Origin: an uncultured Schumannella sp.
GTDB taxonomy: Bacteria > Actinomycetota > Actinomycetes > Actinomycetales > Microbacteriaceae
Reading direction: 5' to 3'
DNA length: 64,000 nucleotides
Assembly: GCF_905479755.1 (NCBI RefSeq)
Contig: NZ_CAJQNT010000030.1
Location: 33,427 to 97,426, forward strand
Below the pieces are notes generated by a model. It was not told the DNA's origin, made no database searches, and saw only the letters and a program-made list of their open reading frames with translations. A program made the position numbers and the translations under genes. Each line of letters begins with the position of its first letter. Within the stretch, counting starts at the first letter, position 1. Of this stretch, positions 15,586 to 23,059 are shown piece by piece.

Positions 15586-16428
15586 ATGGGGTGGGTGAGT
15601 CGCATGTTTGCGAGACCGCCCCTTCTCCACGTCGCGATCGACGAGGGCGAGGGTCCGATTGTCGTGCTCCTGCACGGCATCGCCTCGTCCTCCGTCACGT
15701 TCGAGAACCTCGTTCCGCTCTTGACGCCGAGCCGCCGTGTGATCGCGATCGATCTGCTGGGCTTCGGTGAGTCGCCGTCCCCCGAGGACTCCGAATTCAC
15801 CGTCGAAGAGCACGTGGCGGCGTTGCGTCGCACCCTGCGGCGCGTCGTCGGGCGCGAGCACTTCATGCTCGTCGGTCACTCCATGGGCTCGCTCATCGCC
15901 ACGCGGTACGCCGCGCAGTACCCGAACCGGCTCGACCGGCTCGTGCTGGTGAGCCCGCCCATCTACCTGCCCCCGCGGTCCATCGGGACTCCGTGGGATC
16001 GCGCCGCCGTGGGGCTGTACCTGAAGGCGTACGAGTATCTGCGCGACCACAAGGAGTTCACGATGCGCAGCGCCGCGCGGCTCGCGGCGATCTCGCCGAT
16101 CAAGAACGTGCTCGAGGTGTCGGAGCGCAACTGGCGGGCGTTCTCACTCTCGCTCGAGAACGCCATCGAGAGCCAGACCACCGTGAGCGACCTCGCCGCC
16201 GTGCGCGCCCCGATCGAGCTCGTCTACGGCACCCTCGACCCCTTCCTGGCGACGAGCGGGATCCGACTCGCCGAGCAGCTGCGCTCCGTCACGGCGCACC
16301 GCGTCGACGGCAACGACCACCTCGTGCGCCCGCGGCTGGCGCGCGTGGTGGCCACCGCGATCCTCGCCCGGCCGCGTGCCGCGGCGCCGGCGTCGGCGCT
16401 GCCAGCCGGGACCGCATCCGCTGGTTAG
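15586..16428 (+). CDS. Alpha/beta hydrolase
   Basis: The 280-residue protein has the alpha/beta-hydrolase fold: VVLLHGIASSSVTFENLVPL (oxyanion loop), IDLLGFGESPSP, and nucleophile elbow VGHSMGS with catalytic Ser. An acid candidate lies in YGTLDPF and the catalytic His in GNDHLVRP. The substrate is unknown; an ester, lactone or C-C bond hydrolase is possible. TACGCT (15574-15579) lies 6 nt before ATG 15586. The next gene starts 9 nt after its stop, and the -10 of that gene overlaps this stop codon. Confidence 0.93.
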   Translation: MGWVSRMFARPPLLHVAIDEGEGPIVVLLHGIASSSVTFENLVPLLTPSRRVIAIDLLGFGESPSPEDSEFTVEEHVAALRRTLRRVVGREHFMLVGHSMGSLIATRYAAQYPNRLDRLVLVSPPIYLPPRSIGTPWDRAAVGLYLKAYEYLRDHKEFTMRSAARLAAISPIKNVLEVSERNWRAFSLSLENAIESQTTVSDLAAVRAPIELVYGTLDPFLATSGIRLAEQLRSVTAHRVDGNDHLVRPRLARVVATAILARPRAAAPASALPAGTASAG

Positions 16429-16437
16429 GCTCGCGCT

Positions 16438-17424
16438 ATGGACACACGCATTCTCGGGCGCACCGGCCGCGCCGTCTCAGCAATCGGACTCGGAACCTGG
16501 CAGCTGGGCGCCGACTGGGGTGACGTCTCCGAAGCGGATGCGCTGCAGATTCTGGATGCCGCCTTCGAGGCCGGCGTGACCTTCTTCGACACCGCCGACG
16601 TGTACGGCGACGGCCGTAGCGAGCAGACGATCGCGGCCTGGCGACGGGCCAACCCCGAGGCTCAGGTGATGGTCGCCACCAAGATGGGGCGCCGCGTCGA
16701 ACAGCGCCGCGAGAACTACGTACTTGACCACTTCCGCGCCTGGACGGAGCGCTCGCGCCGAAACCTCGGCGTCGACACGCTCGACCTGGTGCAGCTGCAC
16801 TGCCCGCCGACCGACGTTTACGGCAGCGATGAGGTCTTCGACGCGCTCGACACCCTGGTCGATGAGAAGGCGATCGCCGCGTACGGCGTCAGCGTGGAAG
16901 AGACCTCACAGGCGCTCGCCGCGATCGCGCGCCCGAACGTGGCGAGCGTGCAGATCATCCTCAACGCGTTCCGGTTGAAGCCGCTGGACGAGGTGCTTCC
17001 CGCCGCGGGCGACGCGGGGGTGGGCATCATCGCGCGCGTTCCGCTCGCGAGCGGGCTGCTGAGCGGCCGCTACACGCGCGAGACCGCGTTCGCGGCCAAC
17101 GATCACCGCAACTACAACCGCGATGGCTCTGCCTTCGACGTCGGCGAGACCTTCTCGGGCGTCGACTTTGAGGAGGGCATCGAGGCCGCTCGCGAGTTCT
17201 CCGAGCTGGCGAGTGCCCGCGGGCTCGAACCCGCCACGGCCGCGCTCGCCTGGGTCGCCCAGCTGCCCGGTGTCACCACGGTGATCCCGGGGGCCCGCAC
17301 GGTCGCGCAGGCGCGCGCCAACGCGGCCGCGGGCGAGGTGCCCCCGCTCAGGGCCGACTTCATGGATGCGGTGCGCGAGCTGTACGACCGACGCCTGCGC
17401 GCCTCCATTCACGGGCGGTGGTGA
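16438..17424 (+). CDS. Aldo/keto reductase
   Basis: The 328-residue protein has the AKR catalytic set: FFDTADVYGDGRSE (Asp and Tyr), VATKMGRR (Lys) and DLVQLHCPP (His). The C-terminal IPGARTVAQARANAAA forms the NADPH-binding site. Length and motifs fit the AKR11/AKR12-like YhdN/YqkF group. It reduces aldehydes or ketones with NADPH; the physiological substrate is unknown. TAGGCT (16426-16431) is 6 nt before the ATG and includes the upstream stop codon. It converges with an MFS transporter gene. Confidence 0.94.
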   Translation: MDTRILGRTGRAVSAIGLGTWQLGADWGDVSEADALQILDAAFEAGVTFFDTADVYGDGRSEQTIAAWRRANPEAQVMVATKMGRRVEQRRENYVLDHFRAWTERSRRNLGVDTLDLVQLHCPPTDVYGSDEVFDALDTLVDEKAIAAYGVSVEETSQALAAIARPNVASVQIILNAFRLKPLDEVLPAAGDAGVGIIARVPLASGLLSGRYTRETAFAANDHRNYNRDGSAFDVGETFSGVDFEEGIEAAREFSELASARGLEPATAALAWVAQLPGVTTVIPGARTVAQARANAAAGEVPPLRADFMDAVRELYDRRLRASIHGRW

Positions 17425-17437
17425 GCGGGTCCGCTCA
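17422..17437. terminator. Palindrome spanning both convergent stop codons
   Basis: TGAGCGG-GT-CCGCTCA is a perfect 7-bp inverted repeat. It contains the TGA stop of the aldo/keto reductase and the TGA stop (as TCA) of the MFS gene. It may be a minimal bidirectional terminator; there is no T-tract. Confidence 0.4.
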
Positions 17438-18643
17438 GCTCGGCTGCACCGGGACGGGCTCGGTGTCCGGAATCGGGCTCGCGTCGCGGCCGCGCAGGTC
17501 CGGGTGGGCGCGGTGGAAAATCGTCGGCACGAGGAATCCGACCAGCGCGAAGATCGCGCCGACCATGATGCCGCCGTCGGGGCCGATCGCGTCGATCACG
17601 AATCCGGCGATGGCGGCGCCCGCCGCCGCCCCGATCAGCTGGCCGGTGCCGATCCAGCCGTAGGCCTCGGCGGTGTCGCTGAACTTGACGCTCGCCGACA
17701 CGATCGCGAACATCACCGCGAGGGCGGGGGCGATGCAGAGCCCCGCGATCACGAGCAGTAGCGAGAGCGACCAGAACTCCCAGGCGAAGATCGCGAGCGT
17801 CGCACCGACGAAGACGACGAACATGCGCCGGGCCAGCGCCCACGGGCCGACCGGGATGTGTCCGAAGGCGAGTCCGCCCGCGAACGACGAGATCGCCCAG
17901 ATCGCGAGCACGAAGCCGGCCTCCGGTCCGTGGTCGCCGAAGGTGGCGACCACGCCGGTCTCGATCGCGGCGCACGAGCCGATGAGCAGGAAGCCGGTGA
18001 CGGTCGACAGCAGCACCGGGGGCTTGGCGAGCACAACGCCGAAGCGACGCTTGCTGCGCGGGATGCGGACCTGGCCGACCTCCGGAGACGCGATGAACAG
18101 CAACCCACCGCCGACGAGGAACGCGACCGCGGTGAGGATGCCGGCGACGGTGGAGACCTGGGTGCCGATGAACGTGACGACGACGGGGCCGGCGACCCAG
18201 ATGATCTCCTGCGCCGAGGCGTCCAGCGAGAACAGCGGGGTGAGTTGGCGCGAGTTGACCATCTTCGGGTAGATCGTGCGCACCGCGGGTTGGATCGGCG
18301 GGTTGCTGAGGCCCGCGACGAGCCCCGCGAGAACGTAGCCCCACAAGGGAAGCGGGGCGAGAGCGACGGTGATGAGGGCGACGGTGCTGACGCTCGTCGT
18401 CAGAATCAGCACCGGACGCATCCCCCACACGCCCATCCAGCGGCTGGTGAGCGGCCCCGACAGTGCCTGCCCGGCGCTCGTGGCGGCAAGCACGAGACCG
18501 GCCGCGCCGTAGGAGTCGAAGATCTTCTCGAGGTGCAGCAAGAACCCCAGCGAGATCATGCCGCCGGGGAATCGGGCCAACAACTGCGCCGTGATGATCC
18601 GCGCGACGCCGGGGGTGCGAAGGAGGTCGGCGTACGCGTTCAT
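17435..18643 (-). CDS. MFS transporter
   Basis: The 402-residue protein has about 12 hydrophobic helices with the two-bundle MFS pattern. Examples are GAAGLVLAATSAGQALSGPL with SRWMGVWGMRP as the motif-A loop, and GWIGTGQLIGAAAGAAIAGF in the second half. It is probably a drug or metabolite exporter; the substrate is unknown. TAGGCT on the minus strand (18653-18658) lies 9 nt before the ATG. It is divergent from the nrd operon. Confidence 0.9.
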   Translation of the reverse strand: MNAYADLLRTPGVARIITAQLLARFPGGMISLGFLLHLEKIFDSYGAAGLVLAATSAGQALSGPLTSRWMGVWGMRPVLILTTSVSTVALITVALAPLPLWGYVLAGLVAGLSNPPIQPAVRTIYPKMVNSRQLTPLFSLDASAQEIIWVAGPVVVTFIGTQVSTVAGILTAVAFLVGGGLLFIASPEVGQVRIPRSKRRFGVVLAKPPVLLSTVTGFLLIGSCAAIETGVVATFGDHGPEAGFVLAIWAISSFAGGLAFGHIPVGPWALARRMFVVFVGATLAIFAWEFWSLSLLLVIAGLCIAPALAVMFAIVSASVKFSDTAEAYGWIGTGQLIGAAAGAAIAGFVIDAIGPDGGIMVGAIFALVGFLVPTIFHRAHPDLRGRDASPIPDTEPVPVQPS

Positions 18644-18682
18644 AGCCTTCCGAGCCTAGTCGCCTCTCGGGCCGCCACAGCC

Positions 18683-18731
18683 TGTGGAAACTGTGCACAA
18701 TTCGGCGAAGTTATGCACATTCTGTGGACGA
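18683..18731. promoter_or_regulatory. Cluster of four DnaA-box-like sites upstream of nrdA
   Basis: Against consensus TTATnCACA / TTGTnCACA: TTATGCACA at 18711-18719 and TTGTGCACA (minus strand, 18692-18700) are perfect. TCGTCCACA (minus, 18723-18731) and GTTTCCACA (minus, 18683-18691) each differ by one or two bases. DnaA control of nrd genes is established in E. coli; here it is inferred from the boxes. Confidence 0.65.
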
Positions 18732-18736
18732 CACGC

Positions 18737-18784
18737 CCACAAGATCTTGTGACTCCCCAGTGTCGGTGACCCGATATATAGTGA
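18737..18784. promoter_or_regulatory. Pair of NrdR boxes and nrd promoter -10
   Basis: Box 1 (18737-18752) contains the palindrome CACAAGATCTTGTG. Box 2 (18769-18784) reads ACCCGATATATAGTGA and matches the consensus acaCwAtATaTwGtgt at nearly every position. They start 32 bp apart, the three-turn spacing typical of NrdR box pairs. A -10-like TATAGT (18777-18782) lies inside box 2, so NrdR bound to dATP/ATP would block transcription. Confidence 0.85.
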
Positions 18785-18793
18785 TCGAACCGC

Positions 18794-18903
18794 TCAGCCG
18801 GGGGAGTGGCTGAAACACCGTTCGTGACCGCGAACGGACCGAAGAAATGCAGGTCCGCAAGACAAAAAGCTGGGTCTGCTGGGGAACGTGCGCAGGGCGC
18901 ACG
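18794..18903 (+). promoter_or_regulatory. Structured nrdA leader with four hairpins, two mutually exclusive
   Basis: H1 TCAGCC/GGCTGA (18794-18813). H2 CCGTTCG/CGAACGG (18818-18837). H3 CGGACC/GGTCCG (18835-18857), which shares CGG 18835-18837 with H2, so only one can form. H4 CGTGCGC/GCGCACG (18887-18903), ending directly before the ribosome site GAGAGGAG. The ~135-nt leader contrasts with the leaderless genes nearby. No known riboswitch class was recognised. Confidence 0.5.
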
Positions 18904-18917
18904 AGAGGAGTCCACAC

Positions 18918-21386
18918 GTGTCGATCACGGTCGTGAAGCGCAACGGAGAGCGCGAGCCCTACGACGCCAACAAGATCAACCTCGCGATCGAGCACGCGAG
19001 CGCGGGCCTCGACGAGAACATCACGTGGGTCACCCAGATCGCGAGCGAGCTCGAACTCACCCTGTTCGACGGCATCACGACGCAGCAGCTCGACGAGGCC
19101 GTCATCCAGGTCGCCCTCCAGAACGTCAAAGACGACCCGCAGTTCGACACCGTCGCCGCGCGGCTCCTGCTGAAGACCATCTACAAGCGCGTCCTCGGTG
19201 ACTACACGACCGCCGACGAGCTCAAGTCCCTGCACGCCAGCCACTTCCGCGCGAGCGTCGAGCGCGGGGTCGCCGAAAACCTGCTCGACCCGCGCTTCCC
19301 GGACCTGTTCGACCTCGACCTGCTCGCCACCAAGCTCGAGCCGAGCCGTGACGAACTGCTCAAGTACATCGGTGTGGTGACGCTCAACAACCGCTACGGC
19401 ATCAAGGCCCGCAACGGCGACCCGCTCGAGGTGCCGCAGTTCTTCTGGATGCGCATCGCCATGGGCCTCTCGCTCAACGAGGCCGACCCGACGAGCCACG
19501 CGATCGCGTTCTACGACAAGATGTCCAAGCTCGAGTACGTCGCCGCGGGCTCGACCCTCGTCAACGCCGGCACCAGCTACCCGCAGCTCTCCAACTGCTT
19601 CGTCATGGAGATGCAGGACGACATCGAGCACATCGCCAAGAGCGTGCGCGACGTCATGTGGCTCACCAAGGGCACCGGCGGCATCGGCCTCTCGGTCACC
19701 AAGCTTCGCTCGCAGGGCTCGCCGATCCGCTCCAACAACACCACCTCGACCGGTCCGATCCCCTTCATGCACACGATCGACTCGGTGCTGCGCGCGGTCA
19801 GCCGCGGCGGCAAGAAGTTCGGCGCGCTGTGCTTCTACATGGAGAACTGGCACCTCGACTTCCCCGAGTTCCTCGACCTGCGTCAGAACTCCGGTGACCC
19901 CTACCGCCGCACCCGCACCGCGAACACCGCGGTGTGGATCAGCGACGAGTTCATGAAGCGCGTCCAGAACGACGACGACTGGTACCTCTTCGACCCGCTC
20001 GAGGCCCCCGACCTCAACGAGCTCTACGGCGCCGAGTTCTCGGCCCGCTACGCCGAATACGCCGCCAAGGCCGAAGCCGGCGAGATGCGCATGTTCAAGA
20101 AGATCGGCGCGCGCGAGCAGTTCAAGTCGATCCTGATCTCTCTCCAGACCACGAGCCACCCGTGGCTCACCTGGAAGGACACGATCAACAACCGTGCCCT
20201 CAACAACAACACCGGCACCATCCACCTCTCGAACCTCTGCACCGAGATCTGCCTGCCGCAGGATGTCGACAACGTCTCGGTCTGCAACCTCGCCTCGATC
20301 AACCTGTCGACCCACCTCCACGTCGACGCCGAGGGAACGCTTGGCTTCGACTGGGCAAAGGTCGAAGAGAGCGCCCGCCTCGCGGTGCGTCAACTCGACA
20401 ACCTCATCGACATCACCGAGTCGAGCGTCGACGAGGCCGACTTCTCCAACCAGCAGAACCGCGCGATCGGTCTCGGCGTCATGGGCTTCACCGACGTCGT
20501 CGAGAAGCTCGGCATCAGCTACGAGAGCGAGGCGGCCTACGACCTGATCGACGAGATCATGGAACACGTCTCCTACGCCGCGATCGACGAGTCGGCCGAC
20601 CTTGCGAAGGAGCGCGGCGCGTACACCAACTTCGCGGGCAGCCGCTGGGCGCAGGGCCTCGTGCCCTTCGACTCGATCGCGCTCACCGAAGAGAACCGCG
20701 GTGTGCCGATCAACGTCAACCGCACGACGCGCCTCGACTGGGACGCGCTGCGGGTGAAGGTCAAGGGCGGGATGCGCAACGCGACGCTCATGGCGATCGC
20801 ACCCACCGCATCCATTGGTCTCGTCGCCGGCACCACGCCCGGCCTCGACCCGCAGTTCTCGCAGATCTTCAGCCGTGCCACCAGCAACGGCAAGTTCCTC
20901 GAGATCAACCGCAACCTCGTCGAGGCGCTGCAGAGCGCGGGCATCTGGGAGTCCACCAAGGAGCAGATCCTGCGCTCGCAGGGAGACATCCAGAACATCG
21001 CCGAGATCCCGGACGAGATCAAGGCCGTCTTCAAGACCAGCTTCCAGCTCTCGCCCTACGCCTTCCTCGACGTGGCGGCGCGCGCCCAGAAGTGGATCGA
21101 CCAGGCCATCAGCCGCAACATGTACCTCGAGACGCGTGACCTCGGCGACATGATGGACATCTACTTCGGGGCCTGGGAGCGCGGCGTCAAGACGACGTAC
21201 TACCTGCACATGAAGCCGCGTCACACCGCCGAGCAGTCGACCGTCAAGGTCAACAAGTCGATCCAGGTCGACGAGGGCGCTCCCGCCAAGCGCGGATTCG
21301 GTGCCGCCTCGTCGGTACCGGCGGAGCCCGCCGCCGCGGAGCAGCCCGCCGCCGCCCCCGCGCGTCGTGGATTCGGAGGCCTGTGA
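18918..21386 (+). CDS. nrdA: Ribonucleoside-diphosphate reductase alpha subunit (lacks C-terminal CxxC)
   Basis: The 822-residue class I alpha subunit has an N-terminal ATP-cone (VVKRNGEREPYDANKINLAI). The catalytic set is complete: Cys227 (SNCFVM), Asn439-x-Cys441-x-Glu443 (SNLCTEI), Cys456 (VSVCNLAS) and the Tyr761-Tyr762 radical relay (TTYYLHMKP). It reduces NDPs to dNDPs with the beta subunit. GTG 18918 is chosen for its GAGGAG site at 7 nt. The frame ends after an Ala/Pro-rich tail (GFGAA..., RRGFGGL) without the C-terminal cysteine pair that thioredoxin needs to reach. That pair lies in the overlapping 26-codon frame that follows. Expression should be set by NrdR and possibly DnaA. Confidence 0.97.
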   Translation: MSITVVKRNGEREPYDANKINLAIEHASAGLDENITWVTQIASELELTLFDGITTQQLDEAVIQVALQNVKDDPQFDTVAARLLLKTIYKRVLGDYTTADELKSLHASHFRASVERGVAENLLDPRFPDLFDLDLLATKLEPSRDELLKYIGVVTLNNRYGIKARNGDPLEVPQFFWMRIAMGLSLNEADPTSHAIAFYDKMSKLEYVAAGSTLVNAGTSYPQLSNCFVMEMQDDIEHIAKSVRDVMWLTKGTGGIGLSVTKLRSQGSPIRSNNTTSTGPIPFMHTIDSVLRAVSRGGKKFGALCFYMENWHLDFPEFLDLRQNSGDPYRRTRTANTAVWISDEFMKRVQNDDDWYLFDPLEAPDLNELYGAEFSARYAEYAAKAEAGEMRMFKKIGAREQFKSILISLQTTSHPWLTWKDTINNRALNNNTGTIHLSNLCTEICLPQDVDNVSVCNLASINLSTHLHVDAEGTLGFDWAKVEESARLAVRQLDNLIDITESSVDEADFSNQQNRAIGLGVMGFTDVVEKLGISYESEAAYDLIDEIMEHVSYAAIDESADLAKERGAYTNFAGSRWAQGLVPFDSIALTEENRGVPINVNRTTRLDWDALRVKVKGGMRNATLMAIAPTASIGLVAGTTPGLDPQFSQIFSRATSNGKFLEINRNLVEALQSAGIWESTKEQILRSQGDIQNIAEIPDEIKAVFKTSFQLSPYAFLDVAARAQKWIDQAISRNMYLETRDLGDMMDIYFGAWERGVKTTYYLHMKPRHTAEQSTVKVNKSIQVDEGAPAKRGFGAASSVPAEPAAAEQPAAAPARRGFGGL

Positions 21387-21466
21387 TGGGTCCCTTCGAC
21401 GAAGTCGGCGGCTACGACGTTCCGGTCGACCCGATGGACGACCTGCAGTGCGAGTCCTGCCAGTAA
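21386..21466 (+). CDS. 26-residue peptide carrying the missing R1 C-terminal redox tail (CxxC)
   Basis: ATG 21386 overlaps the nrdA stop as TGATG, a classical termination-reinitiation signal; the frame is -1 relative to nrdA. The peptide begins MGPFDEVGGYDV and ends VDPMDDLQCESCQ. An acidic stretch followed by a terminal C-E-S-C/CxxC is what class I R1 proteins carry at their extreme C-terminus as the swinging redox arm. Three explanations are open: a separate coupled peptide acting in trans, a programmed -1 shift that fuses it to NrdA, or a base error in the assembly. The intact coding sense and the exact TGATG overlap make chance unlikely. Confidence 0.6.
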   Translation: MGPFDEVGGYDVPVDPMDDLQCESCQ

Positions 21467-21502
21467 CTCTCTACCCACCGCGACATTAGGACACCACAAC
21501 AC

Positions 21503-22492
21503 ATGCCGATCCTCGGAACCGGAATCACGGAGGGCCTCCTCCTCAAGCCCGTCACCTACAAGTGGGCGATGGACCTCTACGACCAGGCGGTGGCGAACAC
21601 CTGGTTCCCCAACGAGATCCAGCTCGGCGAAGACATCGCCGACTTCAAGAAGATGACCGACGAGGAACGCCACGCGATCACGTTCCTCATGTCGTACTTC
21701 AACCCGAACGAGCTGCTCGTCAACAAGGCGCTCGCCTTCGGCGTCTACCCCTACATCAACGCCCCCGAGGCGCACCTCTACCTCGCGAAGCAGATGTGGG
21801 AAGAGGCCAACCACTGCATGAGCTTCGAGTACGTGCTCGAGACCTTCCCGATCAACCGCGACGAGGCGTACAACGCCCACGTCGATGTGCCCTCGATGGC
21901 GCGCAAGGAAGAGTTCGAGGTCAAGTTCATCAAGCGCATGACCGAGCAGACCCTCGACATCACGACGACCGAGGGCAAGCAGGACTTCATCCGCAACCTC
22001 GTCGCCTACAACGTCATCCTCGAGGGCATCTGGTTCTACTCGGGCTTCATGGTCGCGCTGAGCTTCCGCCAGCGGAACCTGCTGCGCAACTTCGGCAGCC
22101 TCATGGACTGGGTGGTGCGCGACGAGAGCCTGCACCTCAAGTTCGGCATCAACCTGATCCTCACGGTGCTCGACGAGAACCCGGACCTGCAGACGCCGGA
22201 GTTCGCCAACGAGATCAAGCAGATGATTCTGGATGCCGTGGAGATGGAAGAGGAGTACAACCGGGACCTGCTTCCCGGCGGCATCCTCGGCCTCAACGCG
22301 AGCTACATCAACCAGTACGTGAAGTACCTCGCCGACCGCCGACTGGAGGAGCTCGGCTTCGAGCCCGAGTACAAGGTCTCGAACCCGGCCAAGTGGATGG
22401 CGGCCGCGAACGACACCCTGCAGCTGGTGAACTTCTTCGAGTCGACGAACACGTCCTACGAGTCGAACGCGAGCGCGGGCTCGAAGCGTTAG
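21503..22492 (+). CDS. nrdB: Ribonucleoside-diphosphate reductase beta subunit, class Ic (Phe at radical-Tyr site)
   Basis: The 329-residue R2 protein has all six metal ligands: Glu70 (NPNELLV), Glu101 and His104 (EEANHCMSF), Glu174 (VILEGIW), Glu208 and His211 (RDESLHL). The residue four after His104, where E. coli R2 has radical Tyr122, is Phe108, with Tyr110 two residues on. The first ligand is Glu rather than Asp. Both are the hallmarks of Chlamydia-type class Ic R2, which uses a Mn(IV)/Fe(III) cofactor in place of a tyrosyl radical. The tail contains a Tyr (NTSYES) for radical transfer. It is the third frame of the nrd operon, 36 nt after the tail peptide. Confidence 0.95.
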   Translation: MPILGTGITEGLLLKPVTYKWAMDLYDQAVANTWFPNEIQLGEDIADFKKMTDEERHAITFLMSYFNPNELLVNKALAFGVYPYINAPEAHLYLAKQMWEEANHCMSFEYVLETFPINRDEAYNAHVDVPSMARKEEFEVKFIKRMTEQTLDITTTEGKQDFIRNLVAYNVILEGIWFYSGFMVALSFRQRNLLRNFGSLMDWVVRDESLHLKFGINLILTVLDENPDLQTPEFANEIKQMILDAVEMEEEYNRDLLPGGILGLNASYINQYVKYLADRRLEELGFEPEYKVSNPAKWMAAANDTLQLVNFFESTNTSYESNASAGSKR

Positions 22493-22499
22493 TGGTGCC

Positions 22500-22562
22500 G
22501 GTTGAGTAGCCGCGAAGCGGCGGACGGCCGGTTGAGTAGCCGCGAAGCGGCGTATCGAAACC
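22500..22562. repeat. Two tandem copies of a Microbacteriaceae-type palindromic repeat
   Basis: GGTTGAGTAGCCGCGAAGCG starts at 22500 (partial copy to 22522) and at 22530. The second copy is complete to 22562, ending TATCGAAACC. Each holds a GCCGC-GAA-GCGGC hairpin, and GGTT/AACC ends pair. As I recall, this REP-like sequence is dispersed in related genomes. It lies between nrdB and the GNAT gene and runs into the latter's reading frame. Confidence 0.8.
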
Positions 22563-23059
22563 CCGTCGAGTTCGCACCCGTCGACTGGCTCGACCCGCGC
22601 GCCGTGGCCCTCCGCGCGGCCATGGACGCCGAGACCGGCGCGATGTACGCCGACTTCGTGGCGAGCCTCGACCCGGCGGTCGCCGCGAAGTCGGCGCGAG
22701 CTCTCGTGATCGACCCGGCGACGATCGCGGTCACCGTCCTCGCGCTCCAGGACGGCGCGCCGGTCGGGCACGCCGCTCTGCGGCCGTACGGCGCCGAGTT
22801 CGAGGTGAAGAAACTGTTCGTCGCGCCGGACGCGCGCGGGACCGCCGCGGCGCGGGGACTCATGACCTGGCTCGAGGAGTTCGCGATCCAACAGGGCGCC
22901 GCATCCCTGGTGCTGCAGACCGGCCCGCGCCAGATCGCGGCGATCGCGCTCTATGAGCGCCTCGGCTACCACCCGATCCCGCCCTACGGCTTGTACGTCG
23001 ACATGGTCGACGCGCGCTGCTATCGCAAGGTGCTCGGCGGGGAGCCGGTCATCCCGTGA
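22532..23059 (+). CDS. GNAT acetyltransferase
   Basis: The acetyl-CoA fold is clear from VKKLFVAPDARGTAAARGLM (pyrophosphate loop region), LVLQTGPRQIAAIALYERLGY and the final strand. Family members usually begin a few residues before FAPVDWLDPRAVALRAAMDAE-like sequence. Here that point is directly preceded by the palindromic repeat. The only in-frame starts upstream are TTG 22532 and TTG 22502, both inside repeat copies; GTG 22604 or ATG 22622 would lose the conserved N-terminus. The start is therefore uncertain. The 3' end overlaps hrpA (convergent) by 11 nt. Confidence 0.8.
   Translation: MSSREAAYRNPVEFAPVDWLDPRAVALRAAMDAETGAMYADFVASLDPAVAAKSARALVIDPATIAVTVLALQDGAPVGHAALRPYGAEFEVKKLFVAPDARGTAAARGLMTWLEEFAIQQGAASLVLQTGPRQIAAIALYERLGYHPIPPYGLYVDMVDARCYRKVLGGEPVIP

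Noticed and set aside
18711..21224. Long minus-strand frame (837 codons) across nrdA
   Set aside because: Antisense shadow of nrdA with no recognisable domain.
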